Under the pieces are notes generated by a model, which was not told the DNA's origin, did no database searches, and saw only the letters and a list, made by a program, of their open reading frames with translations. A stretch of 64,000 nucleotides of DNA from PBB1 sp965229345 (GTDB lineage: Bacteria; Pseudomonadota; Gammaproteobacteria; Burkholderiales; Burkholderiaceae_C), in the NCBI GenBank assembly GCA_965229345.1, contig OZ245872.1:2976001-3040000 (forward strand), written 5' to 3'. Positions within the stretch are counted from its first letter, which is position 1, and each line of letters begins with the position of its first letter. Shown in pieces: positions 26,388 through 35,783 of the stretch. Position numbers and translations under genes: made by a program.

Positions 26388-27161
26388 GTGAAGGTTGGTC
26401 GCGTCGGCATCGTCGTCGCGCTGCCCTCTGAATCGCGTACCTGGTGCCGGCACGCCGTGCCTGTGGGCAGGCAGCAGGCCATCGGCGACCAGGCACTGCT
26501 GGCGGTCTCGGGGGTGGGAGAGCAGCGTGCAACGCAGGCCGCACAGCGGCTGGTCGATGCTGGCGTCGCGGGCCTGGTGAGCTGGGGCTGCGCGGCGGGG
26601 TTGGCGAACGGATTGCACGCCGGCGCGCTGTGCCTGCCCGAGGTCGTCGTGTCCACCGACGGCCAGCGCTGGCCCACTGACGCCGCCTGGCGCCAGGTTC
26701 TTGCCGACGCGCTGGGCGAGCGTGCGGCGTCTGGTGGCGCCCTTGCTCACGCGCTGCAGGTGGTGGCCAGCCACTCGGCCAAACGCGCACTCGCCGCGCG
26801 GACTGGTGCGGTGCTGGCCGACATGGAAAGCGCCGCCATTGCACAGGTGGCCCATCGGCACGGCCTGCCGCTGCTGGTGGTGCGCAGCGTGGTCGACCCG
26901 CTGGAGCTGACGTTGCCCGCCATCGTCACCGACCACATCGATGACAGCGGCCGCGTCCCGCTGGCGCCACTGCTGCGCGGCCTGGTCCGCCGGCCTGGCG
27001 ATCTGCTGACCTTGCTGGCCCTCGCCCGAGGCTTCCGCGCGTCGCTGGCCAGCTTGCGCGCGGTGCGTGCGGGCGCGGGCGACAACCTGCTGCTCACGCA
27101 AGCCCTGACCCGACCGCGATCCGACACAACAGTGCGCCTGGCCGAACCGCTTTCCCCCTGA
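26388..27161 (+). CDS. hpnG: Hopanoid-associated phosphorylase/nucleosidase
   Basis: 257 residues from a GTG one base after the shc stop. An in-frame TTG at 26376 would overlap shc. It belongs to the nucleoside phosphorylase superfamily: 'VGRVGIVVALPSESRTW', 'AVSGVGEQRATQAAQRLVDAGVAGLVSWGCAAGL' in parts, and 'VLADMESAAIAQVAHRHGLPLLVVRSVVD'. HpnG removes adenine from adenosylhopane to give ribosylhopane. The position directly after shc supports that role. Confidence 0.92.
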   Translation: MKVGRVGIVVALPSESRTWCRHAVPVGRQQAIGDQALLAVSGVGEQRATQAAQRLVDAGVAGLVSWGCAAGLANGLHAGALCLPEVVVSTDGQRWPTDAAWRQVLADALGERAASGGALAHALQVVASHSAKRALAARTGAVLADMESAAIAQVAHRHGLPLLVVRSVVDPLELTLPAIVTDHIDDSGRVPLAPLLRGLVRRPGDLLTLLALARGFRASLASLRAVRAGAGDNLLLTQALTRPRSDTTVRLAEPLSP

Positions 27162-27236
27162 CGCCGCTTTGGATTGACGTTCGGTCGCGAGGCGCCTGTC
27201 TGCAAGAATCCGACGACCTCACCGTCGTACCCCGCC

Positions 27237-28622
27237 ATGGCTTTCCTCGCCGATCTGATCGCTGCACGCCGACAGGAGAACTTCTCCCTCCACGAGGCCC
27301 ATCTCAACACCCAGATGGTGCGGCTGCTGCGCGCCATCGGTTACGACCGCCGCTACGTGCGCGCCGAAGGGCCCTACCTGTTCGACGAGGCTGGCGATCG
27401 CTACCTCGATCTGCTTTCCGGCTGGGGCGTGTTCGCCCTTGGCCGCAACCATCCGACCGTGGTTGGTGCCTTGCGAGACGTGCTTGAACTGCAACTGCCC
27501 GACCTGGTGCAGCTCGACGTCTCGGTGCTCAGCGGCCTGCTGGCCGAACGCCTGCTGCGCCACACGCCGGGCGACATCAGCAAGCTGTTCTTCTGCAATT
27601 CAGGCGCCGAGGCGGTGGAGGCGGCCATCAAGTTCAGCCGCAGCACCACCCAGCGCGGCAAGATCGTCCACTGCGACCACTCCTTCCACGGCCTGACGAT
27701 GGGCGCGCTGTCGCTGACTGGCGAGCGCATCTTCCAGGACGGCTTCGGACCCCTCATTCCCGACTGCGTCGCGGTGCCGTTCAACGACCTGGCATCCCTC
27801 GAGGCGGCCCTGCGCAAGCGCGACGTGGCCGCCTTCATCGTCGAGCCCATCCAGGGCAAGGGCGTGAACATGCCCGACGACGACTACCTGCCCGAAGCGG
27901 CGAAGCTGTGCCGCAAGTACGGCACGCTGTTCGTGGCCGACGAGATCCAGACCGGCCTGGGCCGCACCGGCAAATTCTTCGCCGTCGAGCACTGGGGCGT
28001 CGAGCCCGACATGGTGCTGATGGCCAAGGCACTGTCGGGTGGTTTCGTGCCCGTGGGTGCGGTGGCCATGCGCAAGCAGGTAATGGATGCGGTGTTCAAC
28101 CGCATCGACCGCGCGGTGGTGCACGGCTCGACGTTTTCAAAGAACAACATGGCGATGGCCGCCGGCCTGGCGGCGCTCGAAGTCATCGAGTCGGAGCACC
28201 TCGTCGAACACGCGGCATCTCTCGGCGGTGAACTGATTGCCGAGCTCGGTGCGATGGTCGATCGCTACGAGTTCCTGAAGACCGTGCGCGGCAAGGGCCT
28301 GATGATCGCGCTCGAGTTCGGCCCGCCACGCAGCTTCGGCCTGAAGGCCGCCTGGGGCGCGCTGGAGCTGGCCAACAAGGGACTGTTCAGCCAGATGATC
28401 TCGATCCCGCTGTTCAAGGACCACCGCATCCTGACGCAGGTGGCCGGCCACGGATTGAACGTCATCAAGCTGCTGCCGCCGCTGGTCATCAGCCAGTCTG
28501 ACAAGGCGCAGATCGTCAGCGCCTTCGATGCCGTCATCGCCGATTGCCACCGCGTCCCGGGCGCCGTGTGGGACCTCGGCAAGACGCTCGCCGGTCACGC
28601 CCTGAAGGCGCGCGCGGCCTGA
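27237..28622 (+). CDS. hpnO: Class III aminotransferase of hopanoid side-chain synthesis (HpnO-like)
   Basis: 461 residues from the ATG at 27237; the frame can extend to 27174 without support. PLP-dependent class III fold: 'CNSGAEAVEAAIKFSRSTTQRGKIV' in parts, 'HSFHGLTMGALSLTG', 'FVADEIQTGLGRTGKFF', and the Schiff-base Lys in 'MVLMAKALSGGFVPVGAV'. In Rhodopseudomonas HpnO is required to turn the hopanoid side chain into aminobacteriohopanetriol. Here it follows shc and hpnG, so the same role is likely. Acetylornithine-type aminotransferase is the alternative by fold only. Confidence 0.85.
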   Translation: MAFLADLIAARRQENFSLHEAHLNTQMVRLLRAIGYDRRYVRAEGPYLFDEAGDRYLDLLSGWGVFALGRNHPTVVGALRDVLELQLPDLVQLDVSVLSGLLAERLLRHTPGDISKLFFCNSGAEAVEAAIKFSRSTTQRGKIVHCDHSFHGLTMGALSLTGERIFQDGFGPLIPDCVAVPFNDLASLEAALRKRDVAAFIVEPIQGKGVNMPDDDYLPEAAKLCRKYGTLFVADEIQTGLGRTGKFFAVEHWGVEPDMVLMAKALSGGFVPVGAVAMRKQVMDAVFNRIDRAVVHGSTFSKNNMAMAAGLAALEVIESEHLVEHAASLGGELIAELGAMVDRYEFLKTVRGKGLMIALEFGPPRSFGLKAAWGALELANKGLFSQMISIPLFKDHRILTQVAGHGLNVIKLLPPLVISQSDKAQIVSAFDAVIADCHRVPGAVWDLGKTLAGHALKARAA

Positions 28623-28667
28623 AGCATTCCCCATTCCGTATTCCCCGCTGCATCGAGGACCGAGGTC

Positions 28668-29075
28668 ATGCCCCTCTTTTTCGCCGGCCTGTCGCGGGCC
28701 CTTCGTGGTGGCCTGATCGGTGTGGCGCTGGGGCTGCTGCTCCCCGTCGCCTGGCTGCCGGCCCACGCCCATGCGGTGATCACCGAAGACTCGCTGGCAC
28801 GCGAGCCGGTCAAGCCTGGCGAGCCGACGCATGTGCGGCTGCAGTTCAACACCGGGGTCGAGATCAAGCTGTCGCGCGTGAGCCTGGTCAGCAAGGGCGA
28901 CATTGAGCAGGCCGTGGTGATCAAGGCGGGCGCCAAGCCCGGCCAGGTGCTGGTGTCGTTGCCGGCACTGGTCGAGGGTGACTATGCGCTGCGCTGCCAG
29001 GTGTTCGCCGCCGATGGTCACCTGACGCAGGAGATCCGCCGCTTTCGCGTCGGCGCCGCCACCGGAGTCAAGTAG
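28668..29075 (+). CDS. copC: CopC domain periplasmic copper-binding protein
   Basis: 135 residues with a signal peptide ending 'PAHA'. The mature protein would start with His ('HAVITEDSLAREPVKPGEP'), the N-terminal His copper ligand typical of CopC. A second His lies near the end in 'FAADGHLTQEIRRFRV'. Met-rich Cu(I) motifs are missing, so it fits the Cu(II)-only CopC class. copD starts 3 bases after the stop, and the pair probably imports or delivers copper across the inner membrane. Confidence 0.88.
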   Translation: MPLFFAGLSRALRGGLIGVALGLLLPVAWLPAHAHAVITEDSLAREPVKPGEPTHVRLQFNTGVEIKLSRVSLVSKGDIEQAVVIKAGAKPGQVLVSLPALVEGDYALRCQVFAADGHLTQEIRRFRVGAATGVK

Positions 29076-29078
29076 TCC

Positions 29079-30758
29079 ATGTTCCTGCAGGGCATCGCCA
29101 ACTTCATCGACGACCTGATGGGCGGATTCCAGCTCGTCGGGCTGGCCATGCTGGTGGGCAGCATCGTGTGGGCGCTGAGCGTGCTGCGGGTGGCTGCCAC
29201 GCCTGGCAGCGCGCCCAGGAGCGCACCGACAGGCACGCTGACGCTGGCCGCCCGCGTGCTGCGCTGGGGCGCGTTGCTGCTGGCCAGCGCGCAGGCGCTG
29301 AAGATCGTCACCAAGGGGCTGGTGCTCGCGGCCACGCTGGGCAGGCTGCCGCTGGCGGACTACGCCTCGACGGTGCAGTTCGAGGCGGGCAGCCTGCGGC
29401 TGCTGCTGGCGCTGGCCGCTGCGGCTGCGGCAGGCTGGATCACGGCGGCGCCGCACTCGCTGCTGCGCTGGCGCATCGGCAGCGCGATCGCCGCCGCGGT
29501 GGTCGTCAGCGGAGGCTGGCTGGTGCATGCGGTCGGTCGCTTCGAAGAACGCGCACTGCTGATGCAGCTGACGGTGGTGCACCAACTGGCAGCCGCGGTC
29601 TGGGTCGGGGGGGTGGTGCAGTTGCTGGCGCTGTGGCGTGCAGGGCGACGCGATGCCGCCTTGCGCGCGTTCTGGCCCGAAGCCGTGGCCCGCTTCTCGC
29701 CGGTGGGCATGGTCTGCGTGGTGGTGCTGGTGGTCACCGGCGTGGTGCTGGCGACCGACTACGTGGGGTCGTGGCAGGGCCTGTTCGGCACCGGCTACGG
29801 CAGCCTGGTGGCTGCCAAGGTCGTGCTGCTGGCGGTGACGCTGGGCTTCGCGGCGCTGAACTTCTCTGCTGGCCGCGCCTGGCTGCGGTACCGCAGCCAC
29901 ACCTCGCCGGGCGAAGCGCCGGCTGCGATGGCGCGCGTGCCGTTCTACATCGAGGCGGAGACCTTCCTGCTGGTCGCGGTGCTGTTCGTGGCGGCCTCGC
30001 TGTCGTCGCTGCCACCGGCCATCGACATCCCGCAGGCCAGCGCGCAGTTGCACGAGGTGCTGGGCATGTTCGCCGCAAAGCTGCCCAGCCTCGTGACACC
30101 GTCGCATGCCAGCTTGCTGGCCGGCGAGGCCGAGCGGCTGGCCATCGTCGGACGCGTCGCATCGTCAGCTGCCACCGATTGGTCCGACTACAACCACAAC
30201 GTGGCCGGCCTCTTCCTGGTCGGCATGGGCAGCTTTGCGCTGCTGTCGTACCTGCCCCGCATGGCCTGGGCGCGCTACTGGCCGCTGGGCTTCGTGATGC
30301 TCGGGGTGTTCCTGTTCTTTCGCAGCGATGCCGAAACCTGGCCGCTGGGCCCGATCGGTTTCTGGGAAAGCACCTTCGGCAACGGCGAGGTGCTGCAGCA
30401 TCGGCTGGCCACGCTGCTGTGCTTCGGACTCGGCGTGATCGAGCTGCGCATCCGCAAGGCAGGCCGGCGCGAAGCCAGTGACCCGCGCTATGCCTTTGCG
30501 GTGCTGTGTGCGCTGGGCGGTTTGCTGCTGATCACGCATGCGCACTCGCCGTTCGAGCTGAAGACCGACTACCTGATCCAGTCCACTCACCTGGTCATGG
30601 GGCTGCTGGCCACCATGATGGCGGTGGGCCGCTGGTTGGAGCTGAGGCTGGCCGAAGGTCAAAGCCCGGGATGGTCGCGTGCGGCTGGCCTGCTCAGCGT
30701 CAGTGCGATGCTGATGATCGGCCTCGTGCTGGTGTTCTACAAAGAGCCGCTGGTCTGA
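29079..30758 (+). CDS. copD: CopD family copper transport membrane protein
   Basis: 559 residues and about 12-14 hydrophobic segments. The CopD domain has 'VVHQLAAAVWVGGVVQLLALWR', 'EAVARFSPVGMVCVVVLVVTGVVL' and 'TGYGSLVAAKVVLLAVTLGFAALNF'. The C-terminal half adds further helices and a long soluble loop around residues 305-375. It is longer than the CopD of Pseudomonas (~310 residues), so an extra membrane domain appears fused. Coupled to copC; expected in the inner membrane. Confidence 0.85.
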   Translation: MFLQGIANFIDDLMGGFQLVGLAMLVGSIVWALSVLRVAATPGSAPRSAPTGTLTLAARVLRWGALLLASAQALKIVTKGLVLAATLGRLPLADYASTVQFEAGSLRLLLALAAAAAAGWITAAPHSLLRWRIGSAIAAAVVVSGGWLVHAVGRFEERALLMQLTVVHQLAAAVWVGGVVQLLALWRAGRRDAALRAFWPEAVARFSPVGMVCVVVLVVTGVVLATDYVGSWQGLFGTGYGSLVAAKVVLLAVTLGFAALNFSAGRAWLRYRSHTSPGEAPAAMARVPFYIEAETFLLVAVLFVAASLSSLPPAIDIPQASAQLHEVLGMFAAKLPSLVTPSHASLLAGEAERLAIVGRVASSAATDWSDYNHNVAGLFLVGMGSFALLSYLPRMAWARYWPLGFVMLGVFLFFRSDAETWPLGPIGFWESTFGNGEVLQHRLATLLCFGLGVIELRIRKAGRREASDPRYAFAVLCALGGLLLITHAHSPFELKTDYLIQSTHLVMGLLATMMAVGRWLELRLAEGQSPGWSRAAGLLSVSAMLMIGLVLVFYKEPLV

Positions 30759-30873
30759 ACTGCCGTCACACCGCGCAGTCACCGACAACAGCGGCCGTGG
30801 CAACGCCGCCATCTTGGACAATGCGGTCCTCGTCCCTGCGCCTCGCCCCGGGCACACCCACCGCCACTGCCCC

Positions 30874-33495
30874 ATGCCTGCGCCCCACCTGACGCCCTCC
30901 CTGCGCGAACGCTTCAACATCTCGCGGCTCGCGATCAACCACCCGCGGCTCACGGTGGCGTTCTGGCTGGCGCTGGTGGTGGCTGGTGCGGTGGCCGCCG
31001 GCTCGCTCAAATTTGCCCTGTTCCCCGACATCACCTACCCGGTGGTGGTGATCCAGGCGACGGCACCCATCGACGGCGCAGAACAGACCGAAGACCAGCT
31101 CAGCCGCCCCATCGAAGCGGCGGTGCGCGCCCTGCGCGGCACCTCGGATGTGGCCTCGACGACCTACCCCGGGCAGGTGGTGGTCAACGTGCCTTTCGAC
31201 GTGGGCAGCGACCTCGACGCATCACGCCAGATCGTCGAGAACACCCTGAAGACGCTGCAGCTGCCTGCCGACACGCGCACCCAGGTGCTGCCGATCAACC
31301 TCAACGAGGCCGTCGTCGCAACCTACGTCCTCGAAAGCGACACGCTGCCGCTGGACCGCCTGAGCGCACAGGCCTCGCGAGAGATCGTGCCTGCCCTCCA
31401 GACCCTGCCCGGCGTGCTCAAGGTGCACACGCTGGGTGAGCCCAAGGGCGCAAATGCACCCGACACGGCCGCCCAGGCGGGCACGCTGGTGCGCCTGAAT
31501 GGCCGCGCGGCACTCGCGATCCAGATCGTCAAGCGCGGCGATGCGAACACGCTGGATGTGGCCGATCGCATCGCCGCTGCGGTTCAGCAGCTCAACAACC
31601 GAGGCAGTTCTGCGGCGCAGGACGTGAGGCTGACGCTCGCGCAGACGCAGGCCGACTACATCCGCGCCGCCACGCGCCAGACGCTGCAGGCCCTGGCCGA
31701 AGCGGTGGTGATCTCGGCGCTGGTGATCTTTCCGTTCCTGTGGAACTGGCGTGCCACGGCGATCTCGGCGCTGGCGATCCCGACCTCGCTGCTCGGGACC
31801 GCCGTCGTCATGGTGCTCTATGGCTTCAACCTCGAAACCATCACGCTGCTGGCACTGGCGATGATCGTCGGCAACGTGGTCGACGATGCCATCGTCGATC
31901 TGGAGAACATCTCGCGCCACCTCGACATGGGCCAGTCCCCGCGCGAGGCGGCCATCAAGGCCACCGACGAGATCGGCCTCACCGTCACCGCGGCCACGCT
32001 GACGGTGGTGGCGGTGTTCCTGCCGATCGGCCTGATGAGTGGCGTGCTGGGGCAGTTCTTCCGGCCGTTCGGCATCACCATCTCGGCGGCCATGCTGATC
32101 TCGCTGCTGGTCTCGCGCACGCTGTCGCCGGTGCTCGCGGTGTACTGGCTGGAGGCCAGAGTCCCACGCGACCTGGATACAGCTGATGGGGCTACGCCTG
32201 CCGCGATGCACACGGTGACGCCATCGGCGCTCACGCGCCACTACAGCCGCTGGCTCGCCTGGTCGCTGACGCATCGACGCGTGGTGCTGGGGGCGGCGGC
32301 GCTGTGCTTTGCGGCGAGCCTGGCGTTGATCCCGCTGATCCCCAAAGGCTTCATCCCCACGCTGGATCGCGGGGAGTTCTATCTGAACTACAGCACCCCG
32401 CCAGCCACCCCACCGGACGGGCCTGCCGCTGCCGAATTCGACCCGCTGCAGGACTCGCTGGCCGTGGCGGCCACGCTCGATGCATTCGTGCGCCAGTCGC
32501 CTGCGGTCGAGTCCGCGTTCACCATCGTCGGCAACCGCCAGGGCGAGGCCCACAAGGGATCGATCCACATCCAGTTGAAGGCCGACCGATCAATCAGCAC
32601 CGCCGAGCTGCAGCAGCAGTTCCGGCGCAGCATGCCTGCGATCGCCGGCGTCACCACCAGCGTCGAAGACATCCCCTTCGTCGACAGCGGCGGCGAGCGG
32701 CCGGTGCAGCTGCGCCTGGTCGGCGATGACCTGGCCGCGCTGCAGCAGACCGGACAGGCGCTGACGCAGCGCCTCAAAAGCATCCCCGGCCTGACCGACG
32801 TCAGCAGCAGCACCGCGCGCATGGAGGGCAACGTGCCGCTGGAGATCCAGCACCACAACGGCCGCCGGGTGGCGCTGATCACGGCCAACCTCGGGCCGAA
32901 CGCGGCCATCGGCGACGTGACCGATCGCGCCGTGGAAGCCGCCCGAGCCACGCTGCCACCCGGCATCAGTCTCGACCTCGGGGGCGATTCGGCGCAGGCC
33001 GAGGAGATCATCGGCAGCTTCCTGAAGACGCTCGGCCTGTCGCTGCTGTGCATCTTCCTGGTGCTCTACGCGCTGTTCCGTAGCCTGCTCGACACCGTGG
33101 TGGTGATCGCCTCGCTGCCGCTGTGCATCGTGGGCGCCATGCTCGGCCTGCTGGTCACACAGGCCGACTTCGGCATGGTCTCGATGCTGGGCGTCATCTT
33201 CCTGCTGGGTCTCACCAACAAGAACGCGATCCTGATCGTGGACTACATCCGGCAGCTGCGCGCAAGCGGGCTGCCGCGCCGCAAGGCCATCCTGCTGGCC
33301 GCGCCGATCCGGCTGCGCCCGATCCTGATGACCACCGCAGCCACCGTGCTCGGCATGCTGCCGCTGGCCCTGGGCTTCGGCGCCGGCGCCGAACTGCGTG
33401 TCCCGATGGCGATCGCCATCATGGGCGGCCTGCTCACCTCGACGGTGCTGAGCCTGCTGGTGGTGCCGGTGGTGTACGACAGCCTGTCGAAGTGA
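30874..33495 (+). CDS. RND family efflux permease, compact form
   Basis: 873 residues from the ATG at 30874. RND features: 'FALFPDITYPVVVIQATAP', 'IEAAVRALRGTSDVAST', the proton-relay helix 'LALAMIVGNVVDDAIVDLENI' and 'LLGLTNKNAILIVDYIRQLR'. Usual HAE-type permeases have about 1030 residues. Here both periplasmic loops are short (about 225 instead of ~300 residues each), which suggests the docking subdomains are lacking. No membrane-fusion protein or outer-membrane gene is adjacent. Substrate unknown; copper is possible because copCD precede it, but the heavy-metal Met/charged signature was not seen. Confidence 0.88.
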   Translation: MPAPHLTPSLRERFNISRLAINHPRLTVAFWLALVVAGAVAAGSLKFALFPDITYPVVVIQATAPIDGAEQTEDQLSRPIEAAVRALRGTSDVASTTYPGQVVVNVPFDVGSDLDASRQIVENTLKTLQLPADTRTQVLPINLNEAVVATYVLESDTLPLDRLSAQASREIVPALQTLPGVLKVHTLGEPKGANAPDTAAQAGTLVRLNGRAALAIQIVKRGDANTLDVADRIAAAVQQLNNRGSSAAQDVRLTLAQTQADYIRAATRQTLQALAEAVVISALVIFPFLWNWRATAISALAIPTSLLGTAVVMVLYGFNLETITLLALAMIVGNVVDDAIVDLENISRHLDMGQSPREAAIKATDEIGLTVTAATLTVVAVFLPIGLMSGVLGQFFRPFGITISAAMLISLLVSRTLSPVLAVYWLEARVPRDLDTADGATPAAMHTVTPSALTRHYSRWLAWSLTHRRVVLGAAALCFAASLALIPLIPKGFIPTLDRGEFYLNYSTPPATPPDGPAAAEFDPLQDSLAVAATLDAFVRQSPAVESAFTIVGNRQGEAHKGSIHIQLKADRSISTAELQQQFRRSMPAIAGVTTSVEDIPFVDSGGERPVQLRLVGDDLAALQQTGQALTQRLKSIPGLTDVSSSTARMEGNVPLEIQHHNGRRVALITANLGPNAAIGDVTDRAVEAARATLPPGISLDLGGDSAQAEEIIGSFLKTLGLSLLCIFLVLYALFRSLLDTVVVIASLPLCIVGAMLGLLVTQADFGMVSMLGVIFLLGLTNKNAILIVDYIRQLRASGLPRRKAILLAAPIRLRPILMTTAATVLGMLPLALGFGAGAELRVPMAIAIMGGLLTSTVLSLLVVPVVYDSLSK

Positions 33496-33507
33496 CCTGC
33501 CTGGCGC

Positions 33508-33915
33508 TCAGCCCAGCCAGACGGAACCCACGCTCAAGACCACGCCTGCGGTCACCCAGAGCAGCCAATCCGAGGACGGTCGGCTGTCCAGAACCGAACG
33601 CTCCGGTTGCGCGGGATCGTAGTAGACCTCGACGGCCTGCCCTGGCGGGTACGAGGCGATGTAGGCCTGCATCTTCTGGCGGCTGATGCCGTAGCCCGAG
33701 TACGAAACGCGCCAGCCCACGAATTCCTGGTGGCCCACCGTGTAGCGGTAACGGACCTTCGGCGCTGCGGTCTCGAGGTTCGACTCGTCGACCCTGGATT
33801 CCATGACCTGCCCACGGGTGTGCGGCCAGTGGCCACAACGCAAACCCAGCTGCCTCGCCCGCCACCCGATGGCCACGAAGGCCAGGCCGAAGAGTAGCCC
33901 GATGACGATCATCAC
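33508..33915 (-). CDS. DUF3592 membrane protein
   Basis: 135 residues with helices at both ends: 'MMIVIGLLFGLAFVAIGW' and 'WLLWVTAGVVLSVGSVWL'. The middle carries the DUF3592 pattern: 'TRGQVMESRV', 'VRYRYTVGHQEFVGWRVSY' and 'YPPGQAVEVYYDPAQPERSVL'. Function unknown. It converges on the RND gene with 12 bases between the stops. Confidence 0.85.
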   Translation of the reverse strand: MMIVIGLLFGLAFVAIGWRARQLGLRCGHWPHTRGQVMESRVDESNLETAAPKVRYRYTVGHQEFVGWRVSYSGYGISRQKMQAYIASYPPGQAVEVYYDPAQPERSVLDSRPSSDWLLWVTAGVVLSVGSVWLG

Positions 33916-33939
33916 GGCGCCCTGACGCGGCGGAAAAGT

Positions 33940-34383
33940 TCAGGCCGAGTCGGCAGACGCGCTCAGGGCGCGCGTCAGTCGATCGAGATTCTGCTCATTC
34001 GCAGGCCCGACGATCGCCTTGACCGCCTGAGCGGTCTTGGCGTCGTCGAACGCCTGCTCCCACCTCAGATGGGTTCCCCCCGCAACCGCAGACAACTCAA
34101 CGGTGAGCGTGAAGTACGGCGGACAGTCGTGCCGGATGACGACGCGCTGGGCGGGCTCGAGTGCGGTGAAAAGGCTCTGGTTCGGGTAACGCGACCCATC
34201 CGGCCCCTGCATGGTGAAGACCCAGCGGCCTCCGACCTTGAAGTCGAAGGTCTCGAACGAATTGGTGAACCCGTCGGGGCCCCACCAGCTGGCAAGCACC
34301 GGCGCGGAGGCGAACGCGCCATAAATGGCTTGAGGCGAGAACGGAAGCACGCGCTCGGTGCGCAAGATGTGGCTTTGTTCCAT
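33940..34383 (-). CDS. SRPBCC (AHSA1-like) domain protein
   Basis: 147 residues. START-like fold: opening 'RTERVLPFSPQAIYGAFASAPVLASWWGPDGFTN' in parts, then 'FDFKVGGRWVFTMQGPDGSRYPN', 'VVIRHDCPPYFTLTVELS' and 'TAQAVKAIVGPANEQNLDRL'. Members bind hydrophobic ligands or act as stress-linked activators. The exact role is unknown. It lies 60 bases downstream of a small membrane protein gene on the same strand. Confidence 0.85.
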   Translation of the reverse strand: MEQSHILRTERVLPFSPQAIYGAFASAPVLASWWGPDGFTNSFETFDFKVGGRWVFTMQGPDGSRYPNQSLFTALEPAQRVVIRHDCPPYFTLTVELSAVAGGTHLRWEQAFDDAKTAQAVKAIVGPANEQNLDRLTRALSASADSA

Positions 34384-34443
34384 GGTGCGGTGGCTGGCTC
34401 CGAGGAGGTGCCGGTTCAGCGGCTGTTTGAGATGAAAGGGCTG

Positions 34444-34734
34444 CTACATCCCAGCCAGCGCCCGAAATGCGGTGACACCTGCCGCAGACCCCAGCCAAGC
34501 ACCGATGCGCTTGAGCAAGGCCGTGTCGAGCGTGCGTGTCGAAGCGTCGTGTGTACGGACGAACCCCACGACGAACGCGTGGGCCGGCAGCACGACGACG
34601 AGCAGCATGGCGACGATGAATTCGAAACCGCCCTCCACCGCGGCGCCACCCCACCGGGTCCAAAGAAACGGCCAGGCCAGTGCAGCGACGACACCTGCCA
34701 GCACGGCAGTCAGCAGCGTAGGACGAATGTTCAC
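34444..34734 (-). CDS. Small inner-membrane protein, unknown
   Basis: 96 residues from a GTG at 34734. Two or three hydrophobic helices: 'TLLTAVLAGVVAALAWPFLW', 'GFEFIVAMLLVVVLPAHAFVVGFV' and a weak C-terminal one. No family recognised. The frame continues upstream to 34854 with composition that does not look coding. Same strand as the SRPBCC gene. Confidence 0.6.
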   Translation of the reverse strand: MNIRPTLLTAVLAGVVAALAWPFLWTRWGGAAVEGGFEFIVAMLLVVVLPAHAFVVGFVRTHDASTRTLDTALLKRIGAWLGSAAGVTAFRALAGM

Positions 34735-34936
34735 GGGGATGCCTTTGAGAACGGAAGCCACGGGATGATGCGGTACGTTGCGCTGCGTTGAAAGCCAATC
34801 GTCAGCCGCGCTCAGGATCGAAAACCTCGCACGGCCATCGCTGCAGGCTTGCACCGAACGCCTGTTCGTGCCCGCGAGTATGCTCGCGGCTGGCGCGGGT
34901 TTGGACCGGACTCAACGAGGCAAAAGCGAGCACAGC

Positions 34937-35677
34937 ATGGGCATTCCGACAGTCGTGGTGGTAGGCGTGGGCGCCGAGCGGGGCATCGGTGCCGCGGTGT
35001 GCCGGCGATTTGCTGCAGGCGGGTACCACGTGCTGGTGGCGGGCCGCACCGCCTCCAAGATCGATCAGGTGGCCAGCCGCATCCGTGCCGACGGTGGCAG
35101 CGCCCAAAGCGTCGTGACTGACGCCACCGCCGAGGTCGATGTCGAGCGGCTCTTCGATCTGGCGATGGCGCCTGGCGACGGGCGCGAGCCGGCTGATGCG
35201 GTCGTCTTTAATGCCGGCAACAACCAGATCATCGACTTCCGCTCGTTGACGACCGAGCAGTTCGAGAGTTTCTGGCGAGTGGGCTGCTTCGGTGGCTTTC
35301 TGGTCGGGCGCGAGGCGGCACGGCGTATGGCACCACTCGGGCGAGGCTCCGTGATCTTCACCGGCGCCTCCGGGAGCCTTCGGGGCAAGCCCGGATTCGC
35401 TCATTTCGCGGCGGCCAAGGCCGGCCTGCGCATGATCTCGCAGAGCATGGCCCGCGAGTTCGGGCCGCAGGGCTTGCACGTGGCGCATGTGCTGATCGAT
35501 GGTGGCGTCAACGGCGAACGCCTGCGCCAGGCGATCCCCGGCATGGTCGAGCAACGCGGCGAAGACGGCCTGCTCGATGTCGATGCGATAGCAGAGACCT
35601 ACTGGCACCTGCACAAGCAACCGAACACGGCCTGGGCGCAGGAAATCGACCTGCGCCCCTACAAGGAGTTGTTCTGA
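34937..35677 (+). CDS. Short-chain dehydrogenase/reductase family protein
   Basis: 246 residues from the ATG at 34937. Rossmann motif 'VVGVGAERGIGAAVCRRF', an 'NAGNN' strand and 'GSVIFTGASGSLRGKPG'. Where SDRs have YxxxK this protein has 'HFAAAK', so the catalytic Tyr is Phe. That is also my recollection for a subfamily sharing 'MAREFGPQGLHVAHVLIDGGV'. Reductase activity by the classic mechanism is doubtful. The substrate is unknown. A GST gene follows on the same strand. Confidence 0.88.
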   Translation: MGIPTVVVVGVGAERGIGAAVCRRFAAGGYHVLVAGRTASKIDQVASRIRADGGSAQSVVTDATAEVDVERLFDLAMAPGDGREPADAVVFNAGNNQIIDFRSLTTEQFESFWRVGCFGGFLVGREAARRMAPLGRGSVIFTGASGSLRGKPGFAHFAAAKAGLRMISQSMAREFGPQGLHVAHVLIDGGVNGERLRQAIPGMVEQRGEDGLLDVDAIAETYWHLHKQPNTAWAQEIDLRPYKELF

Positions 35678-35783
35678 CGCGCTGCGCAGACAGCGCGCGC
35701 AACCGTGGACATGACGAGGCGGGCTTGGTTCTGGCTCACCCGCTCGGACATGTTTCTCATCACCCATCCCACAGGAGACCTCC

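Noticed and set aside
28137..30107. 656-codon minus-strand open frame opposite hpnO/copC/copD
   Set aside because: Antisense to three real genes; Gln/His/Arg-rich shadow composition.
34735..34854. N-terminal extension of the small membrane protein to 34854
   Set aside because: The extra 40 residues look non-coding, while the GTG at 34734 starts directly before the first helix.
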